Shown piece after piece: positions 15,116 to 15,325 of a stretch of 15,325 bases of DNA (position 1 is its first letter; every line of letters starts with the position of its first letter). A program made the translations under genes and the position numbers. The stretch spans positions 1-15,325 of the forward strand of contig CAYTIH010000052.1 in the NCBI GenBank assembly GCA_964437825.1, read 5' to 3'. This stretch comes from JBJFCE01 sp964437825. GTDB taxonomy: Bacteria; Bacillota; Clostridia; Lachnospirales; Lachnospiraceae. Below the pieces are notes generated by a model. The model searched no databases and was not told the origin of the DNA. It saw only the letters and a list, made by a program, of their open reading frames with translations.

Positions 15116-15158
15116 AAAAAAGGGCATTTCTTATCTCTAATATCTAAGAAATGCCCTT
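15116..15158 (-). terminator. Intrinsic terminator upstream of parA
   Basis: A perfect 14-bp stem (AAGGGCATTTCTTA at 15120-15133 with its complement at 15145-15158) around an 11-base loop, followed on the minus strand by a T-run. It lies 18 bases after the stop of the upstream frame and about 50 bases before the parA start, so it most simply ends the upstream transcript. Confidence 0.85.
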
Positions 15159-15176
15159 CCGGCGTAATCAGCTTTG

Positions 15177-15325
15177 CTATATAATTGCTATGTACTTATT
15201 TGATTGTTTGGTTGTGTAGACCGTCAGCTCAGCAAATTCACCATTTCTTTGATATGGTTCTATTATATTAGCCGCCGGGGCCATACAGCAACCCATATTA
15301 AAGGAATCCTTAATCCCGTAATCCA
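15177..15325 (-). CDS. 3' end of an unidentified reading frame, cut by the window edge
   Basis: A minus-strand frame is open from the window edge to a TAG at 15177-15179, giving 48 residues that end VYTTKQSNKYIAII. An internal ATG at 15296 with AAGGA about 10 bases ahead could also start a 39-residue protein (MGCCMAPAANIIEPYQ onward). The well-placed terminator just downstream supports real transcription and translation here. I do not recognise the family, and coding status is uncertain because so little is visible. Confidence 0.4.
   Translation of the reverse strand, partial: DYGIKDSFNMGCCMAPAANIIEPYQRNGEFAELTVYTTKQSNKYIAII

Noticed and set aside
1..15325. tRNA or rRNA genes, relaxase, integrase, resistance or defence genes
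   Set aside because: None could be recognised on either strand; the window is covered by transfer and maintenance genes plus short intergenic gaps.

Overview
The window looks like the backbone of a conjugative, plasmid-like mobile element (a replicative ICE or conjugative plasmid) from a Gram-positive gut anaerobe, most likely class Clostridia and probably Lachnospiraceae. The support is moderate A+T richness, strong AGGAGG-type ribosome sites, and a gene set of Tn1549/CTn type: PcfB family, VirD4 coupling ATPase, Maff2, VirB6-like, PrgI/VirB4, cell-wall hydrolase, DUF4315 and CD1107/DUF4366. The species call is inference; nothing in the window identifies it.

All confident genes lie on the minus strand, so the element reads from right to left. 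The right edge (about 15325-15177) holds the 3' end of an unidentified reading frame, closed by a strong intrinsic terminator. Next is a maintenance block: a ParA ATPase, a ParB-like partner with a helix-turn-helix, three consecutive hairpins, and a RepA_N-type replication initiator. The initiator gene carries out-of-frame 23-bp direct repeats and a very A+T-rich stretch, which together look like an internal replication origin. A second strong terminator separates this block from the transfer block.

The transfer block (12356-533) runs: PcfB-family protein, a tiny 26-residue gene translationally coupled to the VirD4-like coupling protein, a Maff2 pilin-like protein, a VirB6-like membrane channel protein, a VirB4 ATPase with a PrgI/VirB3-like membrane domain fused to its N-terminus, a membrane-anchored M23 peptidase, a DUF4315 protein, and two exported proteins with Ig-like folds (the second of CD1107/DUF4366 type). 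The left edge is the 5' part of an IS110-family transposase with its own good promoter. No relaxase is present in the window, so it should lie outside.

The least explained signals are regulatory. A palindrome with core TGCGAYGTCGCA recurs three times, each time directly after the stop codon of an element gene. Intrinsic terminators stand just upstream of the ribosome sites of parA, repA, the PcfB gene and the Maff2 gene. This suggests a modular operon in which read-through or antitermination controls maintenance and transfer genes separately. Protein family calls are from motif and residue recognition by eye; no database search was run.
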